This document shows positions 46,188-60,300 of a stretch of 64,000 bases of DNA, one piece after another (position 1 is the stretch's first letter; the number at the start of each line of letters is the position of its first letter). A program made the position numbers and the translations under genes. Origin of the DNA: Aculops lycopersici (Eukaryota; Arthropoda; Arachnida; Trombidiformes; Eriophyidae); assembly GCA_015350385.1 (NCBI GenBank), contig WNKI01000002.1, positions 424,006 to 488,005 on the forward strand, written 5' to 3'. Under the pieces are notes generated by a model, which was given only the letters and a program-made list of their open reading frames with translations, searched no databases and was not told where the DNA came from.

Positions 46188-46980
46188 CTGAACACAGGCA
46201 ACGAGAATCGACAGAAAGACTAGTAACATATCGTCGTTTGGCCGCCATAAATCTCTAATGCCTAGCTTGCCAAGTTCCCCCTCTCGCTATTCAGGAGGCT
46301 TAATGTCATATCATCACCATTACAAGTTGGTCGCTGCAGCCGCTTCAGTGGCGCCGTTGGTTGCCACTGGTGGCCAATTTTTGGTGGTGGCCCTCCGGCG
46401 AGCGAACTAGTCAGTTGCTCTCTTCGGGCCATACGAATCGTCGACTGCTCAATTGAATGAATCGAGCGAAATAAGCGGAATCATTTGTTCTTTGGAGCCT
46501 TTGAACGAAGTCGGTGTCGTCGTGGTTCTCGATTTTGGGAGTCTATTTTTACTGCCAAGTCGCGAGTTGACGCTCATTTTCACTCAGCTAGTGAGAAACG
46601 ATATATGGCGATATGAGGTTACGAATAATGAACTCGATGTAATGGAATGGAATGGAAAAGTTCAAATCTCATAGCGCGTTGCAAGTGTATCTTCTCCTCA
46701 CTTCCTACATAGCGATCGAACCCTAAAGCATTTTTTCCTTCTACCCTAACTCGTTTTAGTCCATTGATCTTTTCCTCCCTTTTTGAGACCCATTGATTTC
46801 AATAGCTTGCCGCACAGGTGAAATTACCTGTAGATATTCAGGTGAAAAAATGGCGCAAAACAATGAAATTGGAATGGGAAGAATGTAGATCTGGCGAGTG
46901 AAAATTTTTAAAAACTTGTTATGCGACGTGATTTGTCCTCGAGTTTCTCATCAGCAATAATCCACATCCTCTCATGTGAT

Positions 46981-47052
46981 TCCCGGATAGTATAGTGGCC
47001 AGTATCTCTCGCTGTCACCGAGGAGACCCGGGTTCGATTCCCGGTCCGGGAG
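46981..47052 (+). tRNA. tRNA-Asp (anticodon GTC)
   Basis: A 72-base cloverleaf. The acceptor stem TCCCGGA/TCCGGGA is fully paired, the discriminator is G, the anticodon loop CTGTCAC gives GTC, and the T arm carries GGTTCGATTCC. The D arm has the TAGTATAGTGG form typical of eukaryotic tRNA-Asp. A run of seven T follows at once, ending RNA polymerase III transcription. There is no intron. Confidence 0.96.
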
Positions 47053-50000
47053 GAAATTTTTTTCATTTTGCTTGTCTGAGGATGCGTAGGCGGCTTGAAC
47101 GTGTAACACGCGAAGAGGCCGCGCGCTGCTGCGATCGGCCTCCCCGCGTTGCCTCTGTGTGCTTGTGCTCTCCAGAGGCAATGGCGCACTAATTTTAGCA
47201 AAAACCCGTTAGCACAAGACAAATTGAAGTAGCGTTTATGCGTGTGACTACCTCGCACACAGGCGGTGTGCTTTCTGTCTTGCTTGGTAGCTACTGCTGA
47301 ACACAAAGCGAGCCACCATCACTGCATCAACCAGACTCCAGAGTGATGACAGGTGCAATATATCTAATTTTTCCATTTATATTTCTGTTCGAATCTATTC
47401 TTTCATGGTCTCAATTGAGAAAATATTCCTACTCCTTCCAGAAGAGCAGAGATCACGTACAACCGTAAAATGAAGAGTCTGTCTAGTTTGGCGAAGAATT
47501 TCTGTCTAAATGGAGAAATGATTTCTCGCTTGGAGGACCCCAGAAAGACTCGGCTATAGTCTATGATGAAGTGATTGCCAAACCTCTACCTCCTTGCCCT
47601 CAAAGGTAGGCAGCAAGTAGCAACGTCTACCTATTCTCTCGCTGCTTTAATTTTCTCCATCAAAGAGTAGCTCCACCTGCGAGTTCCCCTTCCAATTGTC
47701 TATTATCTCGACAGATCCACTGACTGACTGCCGAAGGCCAGACGAAACTAGAGCCTTCTCTGTTTATTTGCTGTCGCAACAAAAGGACTCGTTAACCTAC
47801 TGTCTCAACGTTGGAATCGTTGCAAGTGAAACGTGAGATTCACGACCACTTGACTGTTTGATTTTCCTCGAGGCTCTGCGGTCGTTTTTGTTGCTCGCTT
47901 GGTGGTAGTTTTGAAATTGTTTTCAATCTTGAGGAGATCAATCGGCAGCCGTAAAAAGGGGGTTTGCGTTTTTGTTGGTCGGCAATCAGTGGCTCAAACT
48001 GAGGCACTGACAGCAACTCAAGTTTGAAGCCGAAAAATTTAATAAAAAGTATCGGAGATGGTCGTGTGGGGGTTAGCTAGTTTACCGACCAACTGGGCAA
48101 ACTAAACCATTTAGCTTTAGTCGCTAGTTCCCTCTTTACCCTCTGAAAAGCAGACCGAGCCATTAGAATTTCGGGGAGCTTTTGTTGTCTCTTTGGACCC
48201 TCGGCAGTTGTGCTAGTTATTGCCGCCAAGCCTCTGCGATCAGTTACTTTGAGCTTTTTGGCCAACTCTCAGATGATCAGCTGGACGGAAGTGAAGTCAA
48301 CTTGGTGTGTTTGGCCAGACCAAATAGACGGCCAAAGGGAAGGGATAACTTGCGCCTACACTTATTTAGCTGACACAGTTTGCAAGGGCAAACAGCAGCA
48401 ATGGCCGCAAACGAGTGAGTTGGTCGATGGAAAGTTGCGTCTACAAATGACGCGACCTTCATTCAATTTAATTCCCAATCCAATTGGCTTGGAAACGACC
48501 GTTGGTAAGCTAGTAGCTGGGCGCAACAAGGCAGACCACGGACATTATTAGCCTACCGTTAGTCTGAAACTGGCGACTGTTGTCGCGCTTATGGTTCAAA
48601 TGGCGGCTGTTGCGCGGAACAGGAAGAGAGAGAGAGAGGAAAAAACTGCACGCCTTGCCAATAAATGAGCCTCCGGTAGTCGTTGGCCAGTTGGTATGGC
48701 AATGAGTTGACCAATGAGCTACACGAGCCCAGCTGGCTTATTCTCGTTCGTTTTTCCTTAAAAGTCACCTAATTTTAGTTGGGCCCCTGAACCGGAAGTT
48801 GGTAGCTGACGAGGCGAGAGTTGGCGGCGCGAGAAAAGAGCAGCGCCGAAAGGAGGTAAAAACACCGACACACTGGCTTATGTAGTTGATTGGGACATTG
48901 TTTTAATTGACTTCGTTGTTGCTATCGTTGTTGTTGATGTTGCACTTTATTGAGTTTCTGCGTCCAGTTGCTCACTTGGTCGACGGCAGTGATAGCGAGA
49001 TACTATCGGCGAGTTGGACACAACGGAAACAGTGGCCACCAACAATGGCTGGTGGGAATAATTTGCGGCGCCGCGATTCTTTTGTGCTCAAGTCGAGCAT
49101 ATAAATATGTGCCATACATCCTAACAGCAGCACCAGAAGTAGAAAGCAAGCGACGACCACCAAACCAACTGCGATGATTCGCTTGTTGTCCATTTAGATA
49201 GCATGCCGATGAACTAGATAGAAAGTTTGCGGTTTGCTAGCGTTTCCTATCCAACACTAACTCACTCCACTAGCTGGAGTGAGTTATTTGGTCCGACTCT
49301 AGCTCGCAACTTTGCCCATCAACTAGTGGGCTGAATCCAAGTCTCTCGCGAGCACAATCAAGCAAACTTGCTACCGGCGCCTTGCGAGCTGAAAACTCTG
49401 GAAGCGCAATGGGTCGTCGTAGGCGAGACTGTTGGACTCGAAGGAAGAATGGGAGAGAGTAGAACTAGGGAAAAGTGGCGCAAATCGAGGAAAGAGAGTG
49501 CAAATCTTAGAACTGGCAAACTGACAAATGGATCTGAAATTTATGATGTTCACACAAAGAGGCGAGAGTGAGCAACTTGAGTTTGCTGACTTCCCCCTCC
49601 CCACTTGAGTCGCTAGCTGTAGTTTAGATTGCTGTAGTGTGGAAGCCCAGCTGCTCGCTGGGCTCGCTGCAATCAAGTTCAAGTGGAAGGGAAAGCTGCC
49701 ATTCCATTGGAGAGTGGAATAGAGCGAAAAGTACCAGCCGAAAGAGCAAACCAATCGGAGGTTGCAAATCAAAACCTTTGCCCTAGGAATCAAGGGGGCG
49801 GTCAAAGTCGGAAGAGGAACCTCTACGAGCTACGTGCTGTGCGCTATGAGCATCGCGCAGCGAGCTCTAAACGAATTATAATTAAAGTCTCGCCAGAGGC
49901 GCCGCTTGGATTTAACACCAACCACCGGGCGCAAGGTGGTTGGAGCTGACGCGTGTCATCATCCTTGTGGTGCTGCTTGTCCTCTCACTTGTTAGCTGGA

Positions 50001-53000
50001 GGAAGTTTTGGTGGATCTTGAAAAGTGTAAGTAGTGTAGCTCACAAACAACAGCGCCAAACGCTAACAAGTGTTTACTTTCCGGAAGGGTTTGAGTGGAG
50101 CGCATACAAACGACGACTCGCTTCTATTCCCATCAAATGCTCCGCCAGATTCACGCCACTCTCGAGTTAGTGGAAGCTTTCAGAGTGTTCAAACAACCAA
50201 CTGACCGGCTAAACTCTAACAGCCCACTGACTGGATGGCAGACTGACACTGGAGCTTGGAAAATGCTAGTTAGCACAAGGAGTTTACTTGACTCCTAGTG
50301 GAGCTTTCCAAAGGTTTGAGTTTACTCCCGTTGTTGTTGTTGTTGCTGTTGTTGCTGCTACTATTACGACCACCACCGTTGCTACTCCCTTTGCTTATGA
50401 ATGGGACCTTAGATTCAATTTTGGTCGCTCCTAATGGATTTTGCATATAATTCTTTTCATAGAATACTACCACTGCCACTTGTAAACTGGAACTAGGACC
50501 AGTAGTTTACTTGTCGTTGCTGTTGTTGTTGCTTTCAGCCTCAAGCTCAAACTCAATTGGAATCCCGATCTCAATGGGCTCACGATGATCAATGCAACTT
50601 ACGAGCAGAACCAATAGCAAGCTTGTAGTTTGAGTTGCTGCTGCTGCTGTTCTCGTTCCAGTTGCTTCCGTTCTGACAGCAGGAGAGCGAGAGTTGCAAG
50701 AATTCAAAAGGAAGCTGCGCATATGGAAACGATCGCCGGTTTGCTATCACTTGCCTTTGGTACAAAATCATGGACACAAAAGGCGTCCACCGGAAATCAC
50801 GAGCGATTGTTTGCGTTTTCCCGACAGCCGCCCAGTTTTCGGTATAATTTGGTGCTCCTCTCCGAGTCTCATTTGCTTGTATTGGTGGCGGTGGCTTTGG
50901 TTGCGGTGGTGGTCGTGGTCTCTTGCCACCGAGTTGCTGGCCAAGGAATTAGAAGCTAAAGATTAGAGGCTAAAATGCAATCTTTTCCTCGCTAAAAAGG
51001 CAAACGAAAGCTTGTGGCTATCGATTGAAGCTGCGAAACAAACTTAGTCCAACTCTCTCGAGCAAAGAAAGTCAATGGTGATCTAGCGACTTTTTGCACT
51101 CGAGTAGGAGAAAATCAAAACACCAATTTAATGCAAAATTTGCACTTCCGCGACAATCCTCCAACTCTCTCGCTTTGCAGTCGAGAGGGTTGCTTGCTCT
51201 CTTCTCTTTCTGGGGATTTGCTATTTTCATTGTATAGAGGATTGAGCACTTGGGAGAGCAATTGACTTTCGACGCCACTTTTGCTGCTACTGGCGCCGCA
51301 AATCTAGCGAGCGAAACCGTATCGAAATGCAGCTGCCTTTTATTGGCGGCGACGGTGGTGATGGTCGTCGTCGTCGTTGTCGTCGTCATAGTTGGTGGTG
51401 GTGGTGGCAGGCTGGCAATGATAACCGCAACCACCGGGCAAAACAAACGTGGTTGCCGAGAGTTAGTGGCGCAACTAGAGCTGCCACCAAGGCGGTGGCC
51501 TCAGTACATATACTCTCGTGGCAGCTCCAACTCTTAGCGGTTTCGTTGTTGCGGCGACCACAAGGGTGCCCATAACAACCACGACGAGAGTAGCCTGTCT
51601 ACTGGATGTACACAGAGAAACTCAAACACCAGGCAAAGATAGAAAGATGCACGGATGAGAGTTGTATTCATATCGCGCCTCGGCTGTTGACTTGTGCCCG
51701 TCATCGTCGTCGTCGTCGCCGCCGCCGCTTTCTCGCTATGCGTCGTCCGTACTGCAGTTAGTAGCCACAACTGGAGGCAAACTCATTCATTTCCGTTTAG
51801 AGAGGCAAACGTCAAATTGGCCAGGGGAGCCAGTCGAAACCAAACAACTGGCAGCCGTCTCAACTTTTCCCCGCCAAACAACAAGGCCAACTTACGGTTA
51901 AACTTAAGTTAGGGGCGTTGGTTGTGGTAGCATACACTTACATCGGTATTTGTGGCTCTCGTCTGTGGGCTAGCACGAGACATTCAGTGAGAGCCTCAAA
52001 TCTCGACGCGTGTTTGTCCGCCGGCAGCCACTTGTTTGCCGTTGCGAGCGGATGTGGCGGTTGCTGCAGCTAGCATTTCGAGCGGCGGCATCCCGTTGGA
52101 GAAACCGGAGACGACCAACTCACTGGCGGTCAGCCGACCGTCTGACCAACTCGACAAGACAAACTGAGAGCCCAATTCGCTCGTGTGACCAACGCTGAAG
52201 TCTTGGCCCACTGACTTGCTGGCCGTTCGGTGGGCCAGTTAGTCATTCTGCTGACGAACTGAATGACTGAAGCTCGAGCCAAAGCGAAGTGAGCAAATCA
52301 ATCACTTTGCCTGATTGGACTTTACAGAGAGAGAGAGAGAGAGAGAGAAAGGGAAGCAGCGAGCTTACCAACTCTAGCTTGCCAGCCGGCGAAGATGCAG
52401 CCAGTCAGTTGTCCTCAACATAACGCTCCTATCACTCGTTACACCAGCTTTAGTGGTGCTGAATGAAATCAGACGGACGAGCTGAAGGATCCTGGTGATA
52501 AATTGGCAAGTTTAAGTGGCGACTAGCGGAACTCAACTCGCCGATTGCGAGCAAAGGATATTACAAGACGAATGCAATTGCAACGCTGACAGTGACTGCA
52601 GTATTCGAGGTGAGCAAGAAGACACTCTTTCTCTTTGGGCTATTAGATTTCATTTCCTCTCGCTGGTGGGCTGGTTGTTTGGTAGTCAACCGGAAGCCGA
52701 AGATGAAAGCTAGACGGTGGACAGACTAACACTTGAGCTCCAGTTTTGGGCTGATAACCGGCACAAAAATGCCAATGTCTGTTTGTCTGTTCACTCTGCA
52801 ATGTGCAGTCACCATTCAACTGGCTAGACTTCCAATCGGCAATCGAATATCGACTATGGACTATCGACAGTTGAAGTCGACTAACCAATTTTTCTTTCCC
52901 AAAGAAGGCGAAGAGTCGTAGTCGTCGCTGTCGCTTAGTTTCTCTTGTAGGCAGTCGCTTGAATATTTCCATCTTATTTTGCCCATCTACAAGCTCGCTG

Positions 53001-54306
53001 AACTTGCCATTGAATGCAGCCCTAGCACCTAGTGACCTCGAGGGAAAGCGAGAAGTAGTCGGCGGCGCAGAGGAGTAACCCGCGCGCCACGCCCACCCAA
53101 CAAGAGAGATAATGAAAGGCCTCCGTTTCTACGGATGGTGCCGCTGCGATTCCCCTTCGATCTCACCTTTCGCCCAGACTTGGTATTTGATGCGCACTTT
53201 TGCCTCTTCTCGTCTTGGCCACCGTTGCCATCGTTGTCGTCGTCGTCGTCGTCTTCATCGTCTTGCTTCTGGTCGAAGGGCACTAGAGTTGGCTCACGCA
53301 GTATTGAGCATCGGAACGAGGCTCTCGATGGTTTTGAATGGGCAAAAGTGGGCCTTCTTTTGGTTCTTTTGCTGCCTCTGTTGTCGCTGTCAGCACCGCC
53401 GTTAAGTGGCCAACAGCAAGCACACAAACGAGCGGAAACGACGAGTTTGCAGCTAGACCGGAAGTGCAGCTTGAGATAGCGGAAAGAAAAGTGAATGTTT
53501 TCTTAGATGTCGTCGTCGTTGTTGTTGTTGTTGTTGATGTTGATGTTGTTGTGCTTTCTATTTCTAGCTCATGGTCCACATTGGGTGGCACTTGAAATGT
53601 AGAGACCGCAACGAGAGCAGAGAGCAAGCGACAACATTCCGTTCGGTTCCCATGATCTCGTCTCCACTCGTAGCCACATTGGCAGTCTCATAGTCGTAGT
53701 TGTATTCCAAGTCTAGTTGCAATTGACAGTATTGTGCGTTTGCAATACTGGAGTTTGGAAGATCCCCTTTGCAACTTCCTCGCTAGCTAGTCGACCAGCT
53801 AGTTGGCTGGCTATTATAATAATCGTGCGCTAATGCGATGTGATGCACGTATTCAAAACACACACACAACAATAAGCTCATCGTCGTCTTCCTGCTTTCC
53901 CTTGAGGCTTTAAGGTCTTTTGCGTTGAGTCTATTGAGTCTAGCTGCCTAGTTTGGCCAGACAAAACCAAAGACTACGTGAGCTCGCAACGGCATTGAGC
54001 AACTAGATCAACTTTTTCACGTACACTTTTGTGGTTAGACCAAACTAAATTGAACAGAACTAAACTAAACTACTATTTGGGTAGTCTAGCTCAGTTCGGC
54101 TAAACCTCAAGCTCAAGAGCTTCTTACCTAAGTACGATAAACAGGATATCATAGGATCCCATAAAAGTTTACGTAAGTTTAGTAGCCATCGTCGTTTCAC
54201 GGTCACTGCACGGTGCAATGGGAGACAAGGAGAAGTTACAGTGGATAGCGACGATTGATCGATGCTGGCGCTCGTAGGAAACCCACTCAAGACAACTGAG
54301 GTCACT

Positions 54307-54338
54307 CGCTTGCCGGAAACCTCTGTTTCCGGCAAGCG
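54307..54338. other. 14-bp perfect hairpin with 4-base loop
   Basis: Arms 54307-54320 and 54325-54338 are exact reverse complements around CTCT, and the stem extends by one wobble and one more pair. The arms contain CCGGAAAC, close to an ETS core, in both orientations. Confidence 0.5.
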
Positions 54339-57300
54339 GGAGCAGGTGCAGTTGCTAAGCTCGAGGTCAACTCGTTTGCATTCCACTGGCATAGTCTAAA
54401 TAGGGAGAGGCAAAAGAGAGAGAGGACCTTTTCCCCCAATCAATTAGCTGCAGCTTAAGCTGGAAAAATCGCTCGCCTGCTGACTCGCTGATGAGCGAGC
54501 AGCCGGAAGAGACACCAGCCGTCAGTGACACGCAAATTAAAGTTGATGGCAGGAAGGAGTTAGAGGAGATAGAGAGAAAGAGGAAATGATGAAGGCATAA
54601 GAGGGGAAAGCAAGCTAAAAGCAAAAGCTTAGCTTAGAATGACAATAAACGAGCGACTCAATTTTGAGCCAATCAATTCCGTAGTCGTCGTCGGTCGGCC
54701 ATCATCGTTGTTGTAGTTGTAGTTGTCGTGGCGGTCGTTAGTGTTAGTGTCTTTTTATCATCGCGTTTGCTTGCTTATCTATCATCCGACATCCTCGTTT
54801 CTTTCTCCAACTCGCTCGCTTGCTCATATGAGTCGCAAATTTCAATCCCCATGTCGATTTCAAGCGAACCACCGGCACTAAGACCAGCGGCAGAAGCAAG
54901 CAAATCCAGTTGGTCTTTGTGTCATTGAAACCTTTGCTCGTCCCGCTCTCAATGCGACGAGCGTTAGTTGCGCAATTTTCGAGCTTTCGACTCCGAGTGA
55001 CACTAAATCCACTTGCTCGCTTCCGGGGAACGGGGAACAGGCGTCCCACTTCCGGTCGCCGGCTACTGCCCTTGCTGTTGGTGCGATGAAATGGCAGTTG
55101 GAGCGAGAACAGCGGCGCTGCTGTTGGCACCGCGACGTTTAGCGTCCAACCAAAAGTAGAGGCAGCATACGACGACGATCACCAGTTAACAGCGATAATA
55201 GCTAAGCTCCTCGTTGTAGTTGTAGTCTTCGGTCCAAAGCTTTGCAATGGCCGCGACTTTGCTCTTCGCCACTCCCGTCGTGCACCCCCGGCACCCCCCT
55301 CTTGCCTGTGCGGCGGGCGACGACATGGAGACCCGATAAGAGTGTGCAACCTTTGCCTGTGTCTGATGCGATACGTCGCCATTCGATGCTTGCTAAACCA
55401 AATGGCCGACTGCTTGACGGAGACGATGACGACGACGACCACGACGACAAGGGGACAAACTGACGCTAGTAGTTGTCGCCTCACAAGCAAGTTATGTAAC
55501 TCGATTGTTTTGCCATCACCGCCGCCGTTGCCATTGCCACCTCCGCCGGCTGCGTACTTTGCTCTGGGTGGCTGAGTAGGAGGCCACGGCGATGAGACCC
55601 AAACTCATCCATTGGTTTCTGGCGGTGGCTCGAACGCTAGCGATTCTAGTGGGTAGCGATCCGGTTTAGCTACCACGCAATCGTTTCGCAGTCCAACCAG
55701 CCAGTTAGAGAGTCATCCAGATTGAATGATCCCGTTGTTGTTTTTACCTTTGCCGCTGCTTCTTTTACATGGCAGCGATCACCTGGGTGCTGCTCATCTT
55801 CTTGTTGCACAATGCAAACACGAGACATCAAATTGGAGAGACGGGGAGAGAAAAAATCATTCTCTTTGTAATGATTTTCACTAGTTTTTTCTTTTGGAAA
55901 AACAGCAACAAAAAGAACAACAACAACAATCTCAAAACCTCTGATGGAAGGCGACGAAGTCCGATGATGAATTCGGAGTTCAAAGGGAAGAAAAAGGGAA
56001 CAGAGAGAAAGAAAGAGAGCAACACGCAAAATAATGACACTCGCTCAAGTGGAACGCGCCAATTCTTTTGCCTTCACTTCCATTTCCACCGTCGGCAGCA
56101 GCGGCGACGGAAGTAATCGCCAAGTTCAAGTCTTCGGACGGAGGAAATCTTTGCCGCTCACGCAATCGAACAATTTGGTTTACATCAACCACCAGCAACG
56201 GGGACGGCCCGCGCCTTTGACCCGGGTGGGCGTGTCGGCCGGGCGCGCCCGAGTCGGCGCCAAGCAAAACCGAAACGCAACTTGGGGGCGCGATAATGGC
56301 GACAATACAGGGAGCCTCATTCTCGTTTCGCCGACCAGTTTTGTGTGCTGATAATAATGAAAGCGACAACCTCGGTGTTTGCAGCAGCAGCAGCAGCAGC
56401 AGCAGCAGCGGCAACCAAAGCGCGCCGAAAAGCGCAAACAAACTAAAACAAGATGATGGACGAGCTCGCGAAGTGGACTGACACCAAGTTGGAAAGTGGC
56501 AAGCGAGTGAGAGATCAAGCAACGAAAGTTGGCGGGGGTTTTGTTTTGAGTGTTTGTTTGTGTAAAAAAGTAAAACTGTACTCTTCAAACACAACAAGTC
56601 TATGAAATTTAATCCGTTTAGCCGAACTCACAACGACTTGACTCGACTCGACTTCACGATAACGACGACACGATGGCGACAACTAGGTAGTCTCTGGGTG
56701 AAGTTGGAGACCCAACTGCCGCTTGAAAAGTTGTATGTGAATCAAATGATGAGCGACTGATCATTTCACTGCCGATTTCCTCGACTCTCGAGTCATTTCT
56801 TTGGCCACCGACCGAATGTCGACAGGTGGTCGTTGTGTAGAGTTTACAGACTTTGCGTCTAGAGTGCTGATGTCCAGCGCCAACCGGAAGTTGCTGAAGC
56901 AATATCGAGAAAAACGAGCGATGTTCAACTTACCTGGAATGTTTTGTTTGTTCGTTGTCTTGTGACTTCTTGTTTTCACCGCAATGCTCTTGGATTCTTT
57001 TGTTTGTTTGTGACTTTTTCTGTTGTTAGATTGTTGCAAATCGTTGTGGTCACCTGCGACTAACAAGGCCACTCGCTAAAAGTTTTCCGTGTTCAGTTGT
57101 CGAGAATCACTAACAACAACAACAACAGCAGCAACAACAACTAGCAGTTCAGTATACGAGAGAGACTCTCGAAGGTTAGAGACATAAACTTCCAGGCAGA
57201 AACTAAACCGGAACTCCAGCGTCATAAACGCGAGGAAGCACAACAAACAAGTTGAAGTTCCGAGATTCTTTTTGTGTCTCTCCCTCACTCTTTCTTTTTA

Positions 57301-60300
57301 CCTCTGAGTTTCCGGCGCAACTGCAATGCTAAAGTTATTCTGCTGCTCGGCGAAACGTAAACTCTCACTCTGCTTCTGTTGCTGCCTCTTGACTTCCGCT
57401 TCAAGCACACGAGCAAAACCACAACTCTCTCCTCTCCTCTTAGCCGCGCTTGCGGTTTCTACTTTTCGCATAGGGAATTCAATTGCTTATACTTGTGTCG
57501 CGCGCTCTTTAGTTATGCCCACCCTCTGGTCTACTTTGCTCTCATGTCCAAAATCTGCCCTCTCTCTCTCTTTCTATGTCTATTTCTCTAGAAGCTAGTT
57601 GGTTTTGGATGCGAAATTGAATTTGAATGATTCGAGTTCAATCTTGAATCCACCGGCCACAAATTTGATCTGCCAACCGTGATCAGTACCACAAGCACAA
57701 CCACCAACACGACCACCTGCAAAACGACCACCTTGCGGCTTGTAACCGTTCATCTGTTTCGGAGCTCGTCCTCTCGTTCTTGGCCACTCTACTTGAAGTC
57801 TCTGGGTTTTGGACGAGATCATTTGATGCTGATGATTCTGATGAAAGCAAGCAATAGGAAGTCGAGCAAGCAATTGGGCAAGAGCGAGGGTGGGAGAAGG
57901 AGGAGAGTGAAATGTTTGGCTAGGCGGAAGTACGACTGGGTCAAATCAAGTGCTCAAGTTGCTGGTCTAGGTTTTGGTCTCGATCTCGGTGTTGCCGAGA
58001 ATCGCTTGGTGGTTGCTGTAGCTCGACGCAGGACTCCAGAGGTGGTCCCGGAAAATTTCCACGAGCTGCGCCTGCGCTTGTGGCATAACGGAAACGTCGT
58101 CAACCTGCGCGCATGTCGCGCCAAGCCTACAGTTTCCGGTTGCTCGCGTCGTGCTTTTGTCGTGGAAATTCAAGTTTTTTCCGTACGGGCAGGTGGCGCT
58201 GAGGTGCACCATTTTTCCCAGCCACAAGACGAGGCAAACTTGTGAGCGTGAGGCGATAGCGGAACAACAACAAGGCCAATGATTGCCGGCAACTAGTGAG
58301 GGTTTGATCGTCGGCGGGGCGCCACAATCTAGATTGGCAACGGAAATCTCCGAGGATTTTGTTTGAAATTTTTGGTTTCACGCTTAAATCGCTCAGTTTC
58401 AATGCAGGCGCAAGAGGGAAATCGGAGACATTCGTTTTGTTGGTTAGATGCATGCAACAATAAAGTTTATCATTCGTTAGAAAGTGCAACGAATTTCCCC
58501 CCTCCGTTTGCTAGTTACGGTATCAGCGCACCAAGCCCACGGGCACCTAGCGACTTACTCTCACTTCTCATTGTGATGCGACCTCGTTAGTCGCTCTCGT
58601 TGCGGCGCCAGCCAAAACTCAAAGCCAACTCTTCAGTCGAGCTACTTGGACCATTAGCTCGAGTTTGAAAATTGTTTCAGTGCTTTAGTAGCTTGTAGAT
58701 GATCTGAACTAAGTTGGCCTCACCAAACGCTCGCTGTCCCTTGGAGTTGAATGGGAAGTTAGAAGTTAACCTCAATTCTGCCTCTCGTTTCACAACAGTG
58801 AAGCGCGAGTTCCATACACTTCAATGAAACTTACTTGTGAGGCAAATATGAATTTTCGCCGAGCGTGCGAATGGCAAGAAATTTAAACTAAGACGATGCT
58901 CATTTGCCGCCTACTTGAGCGCAGAATCTGCGCTCACAAGTCACGAGCGGAAGGTGACGCTTCTGATCGATGAATTGATCATGTTCTTATTACATTTCAA
59001 CTGAAATGTTGCTCATATGAATCCGCATCTGAAAATGCGGACTCGCGCGCCATGAGCAAGAGAAGTCTTGCTACGCGCCTAAGTTGGCCAAATTCAAGGC
59101 CGAAGTCAAGAGCTGAGAATGAGAGAGAGTGACGCAGTTGCTAATGACCTGGCGGCGCCAAGCCGATACGCTTGAGCTAAAGTAAAGGTAAATAGTCTAG
59201 ATAATGACTGAAACATGGTGTAGCTCGTTGAAAAGTGGCAAGTTCAGTTTTATGGTTGCTCGAGTTGTCTGAAGAATCGAGGAGATCGATAGACACAGAA
59301 CTCTGTGTGTTTAGTTTGGAGCTGTAACTAAAGAAACATCCACTAAAGAGAGACTGAGGCGACGACAATAACATTGAATCGTCATATTGGTTTTAGACGA
59401 GACAGTGTAGTTGCACGGTTTAGTTGTTGTGTCTGTTACCACCAAGGGAATGGGGAATGTTGAGATACTTCTCTGAATCTCTTTAAATTACTCCAACTTG
59501 GATGTTGAGGCTGGAGTTTTGTGTTTAATTCTCTAAGATTTTCAAGAGCAGCGCCCGACATGTAGGAGCGCACGAATTTGCATTCGCACGCCACCTGAGC
59601 CAGCTGCGTGGCAATTACGTCACGCAGCTAGCTCGTCGGCCTAAACCAAGCACCGATCTACCTGCGGATAATCCAATGTTAACCCTTTTGCGTATGTCTG
59701 TCTGTCTGTCTGTCTCTTTCTCTCAACTCTACTTAGATTTATGCCCCGCGTTTCGGCGGCTAAGAAAACAAAGCTGCTACTTAGAATAGTCGTCCTGTTG
59801 GCCGACTGAGGACTAAGAGTGTGGCAGCTGAAGTTGTAGATCAGCAACAAGCTTCATGACTTCTCGTCCACGAGACGACTGCACCTGTCTTCTATTTTTG
59901 CTCGCTCTCTCACAGAGCGAGAAAAAGTAGCTTTTGGCGAGATTCAGACAGGCGAGCTCATGTCACTGTGTTTTTTGTCTCGATTCTCTGCTATCGTTGC
60001 GAGCACGATGGCGGCTACCAAAAGCATGGTAGCCGAGCATGTGACACACCTAGAATATTTCACTTACCTAACAGTTCAAGTTACAAGTTGTGTGGGAGTT
60101 TGAGTGTGACCAAATCGGGCATCACACTCACAAGGAGCAACAAGTTCCACTAAGCCGATCGATCGGTTCCTATCTGTTTGTTGGTAATTTCACTTCACTT
60201 TACCTCATTGAAACTCGATCGATAATAACGACACTCCAAATGGCCGACAGAATCGTGACTTACTGTTGTGTCGTCTTGTTCGTTCTCACAGAGGCTGCCG

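Noticed and set aside
46981..47060. A tRNA-derived SINE at the tRNA-Asp locus
   Set aside because: The cloverleaf is intact and is followed at once by a T-run terminator; no downstream SINE body or target-site duplication was seen.
53029..53627. Overlapping frames on both strands with poly-Thr/poly-Val and Asp runs
   Set aside because: They come from CGT/GTT triplet repeats; starts are non-ATG and no domain is present.
57679..58245. 188-codon + strand frame
   Set aside because: GTG start, no domain, and a similarly natural-looking frame on the opposite strand; not enough to call a gene.
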